NCBI GenBank assembly: GCA_019638255.1
Contig: JAHBUD010000001.1
Coordinates: forward strand, 1,860,001-1,924,000
Direction of reading: 5' to 3'
DNA: 64,000 bases
From: Cyclobacteriaceae bacterium
GTDB taxonomy: Bacteria > Bacteroidota > Bacteroidia > Cytophagales > Cyclobacteriaceae
Positions 36,993 through 45,306 of the stretch are shown piece after piece (the stretch's first letter is position 1; each line of letters starts with the position of its first letter). The position numbers were made by a program, and so were the translations under genes. The notes under the pieces are model-generated. The model did not search any database and was not told the origin of the DNA. It saw only the letters and a list, made by a program, of their open reading frames with translations.

Positions 36993-38315
36993 ATGACGAA
37001 TACTATGACCATAGAACTGAATAATCCGAAAACGGTAAAGGCCTGGTATATGTACGACTGGGCAAATTCGGTTTACTCGCTGGTTATCACCTCAGCCATC
37101 TTTCCGGTTTATTATAAAGCAGTAGCAGTGTCTGAGGCGAGTGGTGATATGATTTCCTTTTTTGGTTTTACGCTTAAGAACTCAGTACTGTATTCCTACG
37201 CACTATCTTTTTCATTTCTTGTAGTGGCTGCGATGCTTCCATTGTTATCCGGAGTAGCTGACTATACCGGGCGCAAAAAGCTGTTTATGAAAGTATTTGT
37301 GGTGATGGGCAGCCTCTCCTGTATGGGACTATTCTTTTTCAGGGATATCAAGACGTTGGAATGGGGGATTTTTTGCTCTGTAATGGCCAGCATAGGTTTT
37401 TCGGGTAGTTTGGTCTTCTATAATGCATTTTTGCCAGAAATCGTAACGGAAGATCGTTACGATCTGGTGAGTGCGAAGGGATATTCCATGGGGTACTATG
37501 GAAGCGTAATACTCATGGTGATCTGTATGGTATTGATTCTAAATGCTTCAGCATTTGGATTTGCATCGGAAGGTCATGCCACACGATTCTCGTTTTTATT
37601 GGTTGGATTCTGGTGGATGGGTTTCTCCATGATCACGTTTTCGGTGCTTCCTGAAAATCCCTACGGACGAACGCCATCCAGTAAAATCTGGACGAAAGGC
37701 TATTATGAGGTGCTGAAAGTATGGCAAAGCCTCAAAAGCTCTCCGGATTTGAAGAGGTTTCTTACCTCATTTTTCTTTTACAACATGGGTGTTCAAACCG
37801 TTATGTACTTGGCTACACTGTTTGGTACCGATGTGCTCAACCTGGATTCCGGAAAACTGATTGGCACTATACTCTTGATTCAATTGGTTGCCTCACTGGG
37901 GGCATGGTTGTTTGCAAGGGTATCTAAAGCCCGCGGCAACAAGGCTGCATTGAGCATCATGATTGTGATCTGGATATTGGTATGCCTGGTGGCTTATGTG
38001 ATTACAAGTGAATTGCAATTTTATATCCTTGCCGGAGTGGTGGGTATGATTATGGGTGGAATTCAATCCTTATCGAGGGCTACATACTCCAAGCTTATAC
38101 CCGATAGCACCATTGATCATGCATCGTACTTCAGCTTTTATGATGTCACCTATAACCTGTCAATAGTTTTAGGTACATTCTCCTACGGCTTAATTAATCA
38201 GCTTACAGGTAGTATGCGAAACAGTGCATTGGCGCTGGCCGTTTATTTTGTTATTGGCCTGATTGTTCTGAATCGGATCAAAGCCCGGGATATTACAGTA
38301 GCTACCCCTCAGTAG
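36993..38315 (+). CDS. MFS transporter, UMF1 family
   Basis: About 440-residue major facilitator with 12 predicted membrane segments. The start at 36993 gives MTNTMTIELNNPKTVKAWYM; the ATG at 37005 is equally plausible. The motif YDWANSVYSLVITSAIFPVYY near the N-terminus is diagnostic for the UMF1 group (also called Atg22-like), and the D-x-x-G-R-K-type loop appears as GVADYTGRKK. Substrates of this family are unclear; amino acid efflux has been proposed for related proteins. It converges on AMP nucleosidase with a seven-base overlap. Confidence 0.9.
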   Translation: MTNTMTIELNNPKTVKAWYMYDWANSVYSLVITSAIFPVYYKAVAVSEASGDMISFFGFTLKNSVLYSYALSFSFLVVAAMLPLLSGVADYTGRKKLFMKVFVVMGSLSCMGLFFFRDIKTLEWGIFCSVMASIGFSGSLVFYNAFLPEIVTEDRYDLVSAKGYSMGYYGSVILMVICMVLILNASAFGFASEGHATRFSFLLVGFWWMGFSMITFSVLPENPYGRTPSSKIWTKGYYEVLKVWQSLKSSPDLKRFLTSFFFYNMGVQTVMYLATLFGTDVLNLDSGKLIGTILLIQLVASLGAWLFARVSKARGNKAALSIMIVIWILVCLVAYVITSELQFYILAGVVGMIMGGIQSLSRATYSKLIPDSTIDHASYFSFYDVTYNLSIVLGTFSYGLINQLTGSMRNSALALAVYFVIGLIVLNRIKARDITVATPQ

Positions 38316-39079
38316 CGGAGGTGCTTCACCGTCATGCCGTTGTTTATCAGTTGCCGCAACGAATCAATCCCGATTTTTAAATGCAAATCGACATAGTTGG
38401 ATGTTACAGCGCGGTCGCTGACATCAGTTTTTACACCTTCAGGAACCATTGGTTGATCGGAAACCAATAGCAGCGCACCGGTTGGAATCTTGTTGTAGAA
38501 AGCTGTAATGAATATTGTAGCGGTTTCCATGTCAATGGCCTGTGCGCGGATTTTCCTTAAGTAAGCCTTGAAGTCCTCATCCCATTCCCAAACCCTGCGG
38601 TTGGTCGTATACACAGTGCCGGACCAGTAATCCTGGTTATAATCACGGATGGTAGTAGAGATTGCTTTTTGCAGCGCAAATGCCGGAAGGGCGGGTACCT
38701 CAGGTGGGAAATAATCTGTTGAAGTTCCCTCTCCTCGAATTGCCGCAATGGGAAGTATCATGTCGCCAATATCATTCTTCTTTTTCAGGCCACCGCATTT
38801 CCCCAGGAAGAGTGCGGCCTTTGGTTTAATAGCACTCAGGCAATCCATAACCGTAGCGGCATTTGGGCTCCCCATTCCAAAGTTAATGATGGTTATTCCT
38901 TCAGCCGTTGCATTTCGCATAGGTTTATCTAACCCAACAATCGGAACGTTATGCCATTCGGCAAACATCTTTACGTAATTGTCGAAGTTGGTGAGCAGAA
39001 TGTATTCGCCAAATTTATCTAATGGCTGACCTGTATAACGCGGCAACCAATTCTCAACAATTTCCTGTTTGGTCTTCAT
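38309..39079 (-). CDS. amn: AMP nucleosidase
   Basis: 256-residue AMP nucleosidase, which hydrolyses AMP to adenine and ribose 5-phosphate and so limits the adenylate pool. The PNP/UDP family fold shows in FLGKCGGLKKKNDIGDM, the catalytic aspartate region VSDQPMVPEGVKT, and AIDMETATIFITAFYN with a conserved glutamate. It is the short form common in Bacteroidota, lacking the N-terminal regulatory domain of the E. coli enzyme. It is divergent from the following nuclease-like gene with 20 bases between starts. Confidence 0.9.
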   Translation of the reverse strand: MKTKQEIVENWLPRYTGQPLDKFGEYILLTNFDNYVKMFAEWHNVPIVGLDKPMRNATAEGITIINFGMGSPNAATVMDCLSAIKPKAALFLGKCGGLKKKNDIGDMILPIAAIRGEGTSTDYFPPEVPALPAFALQKAISTTIRDYNQDYWSGTVYTTNRRVWEWDEDFKAYLRKIRAQAIDMETATIFITAFYNKIPTGALLLVSDQPMVPEGVKTDVSDRAVTSNYVDLHLKIGIDSLRQLINNGMTVKHLRY

Positions 39080-39099
39080 ATCTTCATTTACTTTACACG

Positions 39100-39537
39100 A
39101 TGATAAAACTTAACCTTCCGACTTTCGACTATAAGCTAAGGAAAGCTGATGGAAAAGTATGGATTTTTGATGGGATACGGAAAAAGTATGTTGTGCTAAC
39201 CCCTGAGGAATGGGTTCGTCAACACCTTGTTCATTACCTTATTCATGAGCGGGCCTACCCGAAAGCCCTCGTAAAGATTGAAGTGGGATTGAAATACAAC
39301 ACCCTCTCAAAGCGAAGCGATATTGTACTATTTAACCGGCAGGGTAGTCCGTGGATGATTGTGGAATGCAAAGCGCCTGAGATAGAATTGACTTCCCTTA
39401 CGGCACAACAAATTTCAGTGTATAACCAGACGTTGAAGGCTGATTATTTACTGATTTCGAACGGGATGAAACTTATATGTTACCAAGCTTCCGCTGGTTA
39501 CACTCCGTTGACTGACTTACCGAACTTCCCGGATTAG
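39100..39537 (+). CDS. HsdR-N-like restriction-type nuclease domain protein
   Basis: 145-residue protein made of a single type I restriction HsdR N-terminal-like domain (HSDR_N_2). Catalytic PD-(D/E)xK residues are D74 in SKRSDIVLFN and E89, K91 in MIVECKAPE. I use the ATG at 39100; the longer upstream frame overlaps the amn gene. No restriction or methylase partner is adjacent, so it is a stand-alone nuclease of unknown target. Related short proteins are widespread in Bacteroidota. Confidence 0.8.
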   Translation: MIKLNLPTFDYKLRKADGKVWIFDGIRKKYVVLTPEEWVRQHLVHYLIHERAYPKALVKIEVGLKYNTLSKRSDIVLFNRQGSPWMIVECKAPEIELTSLTAQQISVYNQTLKADYLLISNGMKLICYQASAGYTPLTDLPNFPD

Positions 39538-40646
39538 AGGAATTTCTTCACGTCAGTATAGGGCAGGTTGAATGCATCCGATACACCCTTATACACAACT
39601 TCACCAAACATTACATTTAAACCGTTACGCAACTCCGTACTTTCCATGCAGGCTTTTTTCCAGCCTTGGTTAGCCAAACGAATGGCATAGGGCAGTGTTG
39701 CATTGGTGAGTGCAAGTGTTGAAGTATACGGTACTGCACCGGGCATATTGGCTACACAATAGTGCACCACATCATCAATAATGTATGTCGGATTTTCATG
39801 TGTAGTAGGCGTGCAGGTTTCTATACATCCGCCCTGATCAACAGCAACATCAACCAATACGGTTCCGGGGCGCATGGTCTTTAACATGTCGCGGGTAACC
39901 AACTTGGGTGCCTTGGCACCGGGAATGAGCACTGCACCTACAATAAGATCGTGATCCTGAACCATTTCACGGATCGTGTATTCGTTGGAAACAACGGTGT
40001 GAATGTTTTTAGGCATTACGTCATCAAGGTAACGCAGGCGATTCAGGTTAACATCGGCAATCGTTACATCGGCACCCATACCGGCTGCGATTTTTGCCGC
40101 ATTGGTTCCAACCACGCCACCTCCTAGAATCAGCACTTTGGCAGGCTTAACACCGGGAACGCCTCCCAGCAATATGCCACGACCTTTCAACGGTTTTTCC
40201 AGGTACTTGGCGCCCTCTTGAATGGACATTCTGCCGGCAACTTCCGACATTGGGATAAGCAAAGGAAGGCTTCCGTCAATGCGTTCTACAGTTTCATAGG
40301 CAAGGCAAACCGCTCCGCTTTCAATCATAGCCTTTGTTAACGGCTCATAGGATGCAAAGTGAAAATAGGTAAATACCAATTGATCCTTTCGGATAAGCTT
40401 ATACTCTTGCTCAATGGGTTCCTTAACTTTAATGATCATTTCGGCCGAGGCAAAAACTTCTTCTGCTTTGCTAAGCATTTTAGCGCCTGCCTTTAGGTAA
40501 TCTTCATCACTGAAACCACTTCCGGATCCTGCATTGGTTTCGATATAAACGGTGTGTCCGCGTTTTACCAATTCCTGTGTACCGGCAGGGGTTAAGGCTA
40601 CACGGTTTTCATTGTTTTTTATCTCTTTAGGAACTCCAATAACCAT
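39534..40646 (-). CDS. ald: alanine dehydrogenase
   Basis: 370-residue NAD-dependent L-alanine dehydrogenase, which interconverts alanine with pyruvate and ammonia. It begins MVIGVPKEIKNNENRVALTP, and the Rossmann motif is VLILGGGVVGTNAAK. The catalytic region IAGMGADVTIADVNLNRL is near residue 195. I use the ATG at 40646 rather than a start at 40730, because it gives the standard first motif at residue 1. Its 3' end overlaps the HsdR-N-like gene by four bases. Its ammonia-linked reaction fits the nitrogen theme of the window. Confidence 0.93.
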   Translation of the reverse strand: MVIGVPKEIKNNENRVALTPAGTQELVKRGHTVYIETNAGSGSGFSDEDYLKAGAKMLSKAEEVFASAEMIIKVKEPIEQEYKLIRKDQLVFTYFHFASYEPLTKAMIESGAVCLAYETVERIDGSLPLLIPMSEVAGRMSIQEGAKYLEKPLKGRGILLGGVPGVKPAKVLILGGGVVGTNAAKIAAGMGADVTIADVNLNRLRYLDDVMPKNIHTVVSNEYTIREMVQDHDLIVGAVLIPGAKAPKLVTRDMLKTMRPGTVLVDVAVDQGGCIETCTPTTHENPTYIIDDVVHYCVANMPGAVPYTSTLALTNATLPYAIRLANQGWKKACMESTELRNGLNVMFGEVVYKGVSDAFNLPYTDVKKFL

Positions 40647-40723
40647 AATTTCAATCGTTTTAACAGGCCTCAAAGATAGTCGGCAAATATCAATTGTCAA
40701 TCTGCTTGTCTGAAATAGGAAGG

Positions 40724-40754
40724 TTGTCATTTGCTACCTGATTGGCTATTTTTG
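40724..40754 (+). promoter_or_regulatory. Bacteroidota-type promoter before the E1 gene
   Basis: TTG (40724-40726), a 20-base spacer, then TATTTTTG (40747-40754), an exact match to TAnnTTTG. A start site about six bases later leaves a short leader containing AGGAG at about 40765-40769, nine bases before a GTG. This supports the GTG at 40778 as the start of the E1 gene. Confidence 0.6.
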
Positions 40755-40777
40755 AACTCAGGAAAGGAGCCAATATT

Positions 40778-43177
40778 GTGAGCACAGTTAAGGAGTCAAA
40801 AGTGAAGTATTCTCAAGGAAAGGTGAGGGAGATTCTTGCCGATTATCGGCTTGCATGCGAAAGCCGTGAGGCGAGCCTTTTGGGACGGAAGGAAGTTTTT
40901 ATGGGCAAGGCCAAGTTTGGCATTTTTGGTGATGGTAAGGAGGTTGGCCAGATTGCCATGGCAAAGGTGTTCCGTCCGGGAGATTTTCGTGCGGGCTATT
41001 ACCGCGATCAAACCTTCATGTTTGCTATTGGGGAGCTTACTGTGCAGCAATACTTCGCGCAACTTTATGCGCATACGGATGTAAAGGCCGATCCCGCATC
41101 AGCCGGACGGTTGATGAATGGACATTTTGCAACCCGTATGCTCGATGATCAGGGCAACCTGAAGAACCTGACGGAGCATAAAAACAGCAGCGCTGATATT
41201 TCGCCCACGGCAGGTCAGATGCCCCGGTTGTTGGGGTTGGCGTATGCTTCAAAATTGTTTCGCGCTAACCCTGAATTAAAATCATACACTAACCTATCCA
41301 ATAACGGTAATGAAATAGCCTTTGGTACCATCGGAAATGCTTCAACTTCCGAAGGTATGTTTTTCGAAGCCATGAATGCTGCAGGCGTGCTGCAAGTGCC
41401 CATGCTTATGTCGGTGTGGGATGATCACTATGGGATTTCTGTTCCGCAGGAATATCACACTACCAAAATGAGTATATCCAAAGCGCTTGCTGGTTTTGCG
41501 CGTGATAATAAGAACGCTGGATTTGAAATTCTTACGGTTAAAGGATGGGATTACCCGGCACTGGTTGCTGCCTACGAGAAGGCGGAAAAAATATGCCGCG
41601 AAGAACATGTTCCGGTGCTCGTGCATGTTGAAGAAGTTACCCAGCCCCAGGGACATTCCACTTCCGGTTCGCACGAGCGATACAAATCCAAGGAACGACT
41701 GGCGTGGGAGACTGAGTTTGATTGTATCCGCCAGATGCGTAAGTGGATAGAGGAAGAGGTACTGGTGTTGCCGGAAGAGATTGACATCATTGAAAAGGAA
41801 GCACGTGAAAGTGCGAAGAAAGCCCGTGAGAAAGCATGGAAAGCTTTTACGGCCGATATCCAGAAGGATCAATCCGAGCTAATCGCAATTCTTGAAAAGT
41901 TTACCGATGATGAGGATATCCTCAGCATCAAAAATGAATTACTGAAGGCTCTTAACCCTGCAAGGTTGGATGCTGTAAAAGCAGCAAAAAAAGCATTGGT
42001 ATTGGCTCGTAATACTGAGCCTGATGCGAGACGAAATCTTCAGCAATGGCTGAAGGATGTGATGAATGATGTTGAAGAACGATACAGTTCTCACCAATAC
42101 AGTCAATCGGATAGTGCCGCATTGAACGTGAAGGAGATAAAACCGGTGTATGGAGAAAATGCTCCGTTGGTTGATGGCCGTGAAGTATTACGTTCATGCT
42201 TTGATGCAGCGCTGAAGCGCGATCCACTAGTCTTTGCCTTCGGAGAAGATGTAGGTCGCATTGGTGACGTAAACCAGGGTTTTGCAGGGTTGCAGCAGCA
42301 GTATGGTGAGCTAAGAGTAACCGATACCGGTATTCGCGAATGCACCATCATTGGTCAGGGTATTGGGGCAGCACTTCGTGGTTTGCGTCCAATTGCTGAG
42401 ATTCAATACCTCGATTACTTTGTGTATGCATTGGCAACACTTACAGATGATTTGGCGTGTCTTCAATATCGCACAAAGGGTGGACAGAAAGCGCCATTAA
42501 TTATTCGCACACGTGGCCACCGGCTTGAAGGTGTTTGGCATGCCGGCTCACCTATAGGAATGATCTTGCACAGCTTACGTGGTATTTACTTGTTGGTGCC
42601 ACGTAACATGACCCAGGCTGCAGGATTTTATAATACCCTGTTGAAAGCTGACGATCCGGCAGTAATTATTGAATGCTTAAATGGTTACCGTTTAAAAGAA
42701 TCACTTCCTGAAAACATCGGTGAGTTTACAGTTCCGTTGGGCGTTCCGGAAATCTTGCGCGAGGGTGATGAGGTTACCATCGTTACGTACGGATCAATGT
42801 GCAGAGTTGTGCTGGAGGCCGCAGAGTCACTCGAACGCGTGGGGGTTTCTTGCGAGGTAATTGATGTGCAAACCCTGCTTCCTTTTGATATTCATCAACA
42901 GATTGTGGAATCTGTAAAGAAAACTAACCGGGTGGTTTTTGCCGATGAGGATGTGCCCGGTGGAGCAAGTGCCTACATGATGCAACAAGTGCTGGAAGAA
43001 CAGAATGCTTATCAATACCTTGATGCAAAGCCAGTAACCATTACGGCAAAAGAGCACCGTCCTGCGTATGGTTCGGATGGAGATTATTTTTCAAAGCCAA
43101 GCACGGAAGATGTGTTTGATGCTGTGTACGCCATGATGACGGAGTCTTACCCGGCTAAGTTCCCTGTACTGTATTAA
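40778..43177 (+). CDS. 2-oxoacid dehydrogenase E1, fused alpha and beta
   Basis: About 799-residue fusion of the alpha (TPP-binding) and beta subunits of a branched-chain or pyruvate-type 2-oxoacid dehydrogenase E1. The alpha half has the thiamine-diphosphate motif at about 186-216, but the usual GDG...NN is GNA (186-188) ... WDD (214-216), an exchange of the metal-ligand aspartate and asparagine. The beta half starts near EVLRSCFDAALKRDPLVFAFGEDVG and includes the conserved AALRGLRPIAEIQYLDYF. The start is GTG at 40778, supported by an AGGAG site and a nearby promoter. E2, E3 and lipoyl genes are not in the window. Confidence 0.88.
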   Translation: MSTVKESKVKYSQGKVREILADYRLACESREASLLGRKEVFMGKAKFGIFGDGKEVGQIAMAKVFRPGDFRAGYYRDQTFMFAIGELTVQQYFAQLYAHTDVKADPASAGRLMNGHFATRMLDDQGNLKNLTEHKNSSADISPTAGQMPRLLGLAYASKLFRANPELKSYTNLSNNGNEIAFGTIGNASTSEGMFFEAMNAAGVLQVPMLMSVWDDHYGISVPQEYHTTKMSISKALAGFARDNKNAGFEILTVKGWDYPALVAAYEKAEKICREEHVPVLVHVEEVTQPQGHSTSGSHERYKSKERLAWETEFDCIRQMRKWIEEEVLVLPEEIDIIEKEARESAKKAREKAWKAFTADIQKDQSELIAILEKFTDDEDILSIKNELLKALNPARLDAVKAAKKALVLARNTEPDARRNLQQWLKDVMNDVEERYSSHQYSQSDSAALNVKEIKPVYGENAPLVDGREVLRSCFDAALKRDPLVFAFGEDVGRIGDVNQGFAGLQQQYGELRVTDTGIRECTIIGQGIGAALRGLRPIAEIQYLDYFVYALATLTDDLACLQYRTKGGQKAPLIIRTRGHRLEGVWHAGSPIGMILHSLRGIYLLVPRNMTQAAGFYNTLLKADDPAVIIECLNGYRLKESLPENIGEFTVPLGVPEILREGDEVTIVTYGSMCRVVLEAAESLERVGVSCEVIDVQTLLPFDIHQQIVESVKKTNRVVFADEDVPGGASAYMMQQVLEEQNAYQYLDAKPVTITAKEHRPAYGSDGDYFSKPSTEDVFDAVYAMMTESYPAKFPVLY

Positions 43178-43195
43178 TTTATTTTATCATTCGTA

Positions 43196-44062
43196 TTATT
43201 CAATTCGAATACCGGCAAGAGTAAATTCCGGAGTCCGTATAGAGTCTTGATTAAGTGCCCTGTCCCGAACGATCACATCCAACATTAACGTGCGTATGCT
43301 GAAAAGAGGCGTAAATCCGGTTGAAGCCATAGCGTAGCGAATGGTGCCTTCTAAAGGGCCTGTTTTATCCGTCAGCACAGGAAATCTACCACTAAATGTT
43401 TGGCAGAATGTGTCTTCCCAACTAAACTCTGTGAATGGCCCACCAGTGCTTTGCCAAAAGCGTATAGTGATGTTGTGGTGGTTAGTGTTTCGCTCAAAGT
43501 AAAGTGTATCCTGTATGACATAGTATTCACTTCTTCCCTGATCGTATAGTGTATCAACAATGTTATAAGATGCATCAATAGAACTCGAAGCCGAAGGTGC
43601 AACTAACAGGTATTGGGTGGTGTAATCCCGGCATTCCAGGTTGGCAACATTGAAGGGTGGTAAAGTGCCAAAGCCAGGTTTATTGCGGGTTCGGTTTGTT
43701 ACCAATTTGCCGGTAGGAGGGGTAACAATCATATCCATGATGTTAGGTAATGGAGGTTTGTTAATGGCTTGCCTAACAGTACCCACTGCTTTTATCCTTC
43801 CGTTGGGTACGTCTTCATAATGGAAATTGCGCTCATGGTATGGGTCATTTCGAAAGTCGTTACTTAGTCCCATATCACCGTTTCCATCCCTGAAATCGAT
43901 GTAAATAATCAAACTGTCTGCATCAGAAGGGTCAGGAGTAACTTTGAACTCAATTTTATTGAAAGCAATTTGAGGGGCTATAGCAAATTCAGGGGGTTCG
44001 AAGCATGAACTCACGCCAACCGCCAAAAAACAAAACAAAATCAATCCCCTAATAACCCTCAT
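43196..44062 (-). CDS. lipoprotein of unknown function
   Basis: 288-residue lipoprotein with signal and lipobox in FLAVGVSSC (Cys at about 20). It has a FRDGNGDMGLSNDF calcium-loop-like segment (about 57-70) and two further loops of the same style. The rest is beta-rich, without known domain. It is divergent from the LuxE-like gene, whose start lies 33 bases away, so the region between must hold both promoters. No function can be read. Confidence 0.8.
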   Translation of the reverse strand: MRVIRGLILFCFLAVGVSSCFEPPEFAIAPQIAFNKIEFKVTPDPSDADSLIIYIDFRDGNGDMGLSNDFRNDPYHERNFHYEDVPNGRIKAVGTVRQAINKPPLPNIMDMIVTPPTGKLVTNRTRNKPGFGTLPPFNVANLECRDYTTQYLLVAPSASSSIDASYNIVDTLYDQGRSEYYVIQDTLYFERNTNHHNITIRFWQSTGGPFTEFSWEDTFCQTFSGRFPVLTDKTGPLEGTIRYAMASTGFTPLFSIRTLMLDVIVRDRALNQDSIRTPEFTLAGIRIE

Positions 44063-44095
44063 GCCTTAATTTTAACACTGAAAGATACGTAACGC

Positions 44096-45085
44096 TTGGA
44101 AAATAGTAAAAGTTTAAAAATCGACTTATACAACGTAAACGCCTCAAACTTCGATGATATTGCCTTGCGTATCTTCCGGTTTCAGGCTGAGAATAATCCT
44201 GTTTATCGGGAATATTTGAATCATTTAAGTATTGACCACACTAACATCAATTCACTGGATGATGTGCGGTTTTTACCGATATCGTTATTTAAAAGTAAGT
44301 CAATAAAAACCGGTTTATGGAGCGCTGAACGTGTGTTTGAGAGTAGCAGCACCACCAGCATGACTGTAAGTGTTCATGAAGTGAGGGATTTTTCTTTCTA
44401 TCAGCAACATGCTGTCCGATGTTTTGAATATTTCTTCGGGCCGCTGTCGGACTATCATTTTTTTGCTTTGCTACCCTCTTATTTAGAGCGGAATAATTCT
44501 TCACTCGTGGCCATGATGGATTTTTTTATTCAACAAAGCGGCTCACCTTTTTCAGGCTTTTACTTGTCGGATTTAGATAAGCTTAAAGCTGATATTGCAC
44601 AGGCCAGGGTTGACCAGTCACGAAAAATTATAGTGTGGGGGGTAAGTTTTGCCCTGCTGGATTTGGCCGAAAATAGCCCACCCGATTTAAGTGATTGCCT
44701 GGTGTTTGAAACTGGTGGCATGAAAGGGAGAAGGCGGGAGATAACCCGTGAGGAGTTACACAGTTTTTTAAAGCAAGCTTTTGGCGTGAAGGCCATTTAT
44801 TCAGAATACGGAATGACCGAACTTTTTTCGCAGGCCTATACCCGTGGAAATTCAACTTTTTTTACACCTCCCTGGATGAAATTTTTCGTCAGGGAAATTG
44901 GCGATCCGTTTACTTCGGTAAAGGTCGGAAAGGCCGGTGGGTTGAATATTATTGATTTAGCAAATATTGACACCATAAGTTTCCTGGAAACCGAAGATTC
45001 TGGCCTGTTTATTGGCGATGGATTTGAGGTTTTAGGCCGTTTGGATAATACCGACATCAGGGGTTGTAACCTTTTGGTCGAGTAG
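44096..45085 (+). CDS. LuxE/PaaK-like acyl-protein synthetase
   Basis: 329-residue protein of the acyl-protein synthetase/LuxE family (adenylating superfamily). The nucleotide-binding region is SSSTTSMTVSVHEV (about 84-97), followed by a conserved FETGGMKGRRREITREEL (about 205-222) and YSEYGMTELFSQAY (about 245-258), which are the adenylate-forming motifs. LuxE activates fatty acids for transfer to a reductase; here no lux or polyketide genes are adjacent, so the acceptor is unknown. Start is a TTG at 44096, as no ATG is in a fitting place. It is divergent from the lipoprotein gene. Confidence 0.82.
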   Translation: MENSKSLKIDLYNVNASNFDDIALRIFRFQAENNPVYREYLNHLSIDHTNINSLDDVRFLPISLFKSKSIKTGLWSAERVFESSSTTSMTVSVHEVRDFSFYQQHAVRCFEYFFGPLSDYHFFALLPSYLERNNSSLVAMMDFFIQQSGSPFSGFYLSDLDKLKADIAQARVDQSRKIIVWGVSFALLDLAENSPPDLSDCLVFETGGMKGRRREITREELHSFLKQAFGVKAIYSEYGMTELFSQAYTRGNSTFFTPPWMKFFVREIGDPFTSVKVGKAGGLNIIDLANIDTISFLETEDSGLFIGDGFEVLGRLDNTDIRGCNLLVE

Positions 45086-45111
45086 GCTGTTAAATCGCCA
45101 AAGACCATTAA

Positions 45112-45130
45112 AAACCCGATGGGTTTGTTT
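45112..45130 (+). terminator. terminator of the LuxE-like gene
   Basis: AAACCC-GAT-GGGTTT (45112-45126) followed by G and TTT. The stem is short (six base pairs) but properly placed 26 bases after the stop. Its 3' half overlaps the -33 element of the next promoter. Confidence 0.6.
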
Positions 45131-45154
45131 TCTAACGAAAGAGTCCTATTTTTG
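45124..45154 (+). promoter_or_regulatory. consensus Bacteroidota promoter of the small lipoprotein
   Basis: TTTG (45124-45127), exactly 19 bases, then TATTTTTG (45147-45154): a textbook match to the Bacteroidota housekeeping promoter TTTG-N19-TAnnTTTG. It is 22 bases upstream of the ATG at 45177. Confidence 0.8.
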
Positions 45155-45176
45155 AACTAACTAAATGCCACTACGC

Positions 45177-45302
45177 ATGAAAAAACTGATAATTTTTCTT
45201 CTTCTAGCCGGATTTATCTCTGCCTGCAGCCAGTACACCTGCCCAACATACAGCAAAGTTGAGGATTCTGCACCAAAAGGCGCCTCTGAGCAAAAGATCT
45301 GA
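45177..45302 (+). CDS. 41-residue lipoprotein
   Basis: Small secreted lipoprotein: MKKLIIFLLLAGFISAC is a type II signal with the lipid cysteine at 17, followed by a 24-residue mature part containing a second cysteine in YTCPTYSK, then a Glu/Lys/Ser-rich tail. It has its own consensus promoter just upstream and ends four bases before the convergent response-regulator gene. It was too short for the usual length cut-offs, but the signal and promoter together make it a real gene. Function unknown; similar small lipoproteins with CPTYxK are recalled from the phylum, not verified. Confidence 0.75.
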   Translation: MKKLIIFLLLAGFISACSQYTCPTYSKVEDSAPKGASEQKI

Positions 45303-45306
45303 TTTA

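Noticed and set aside
41342..41872. 176-residue reading frame antisense to the E1 gene
   Set aside because: Shadow of a strongly supported gene; low-complexity amino acid pattern.
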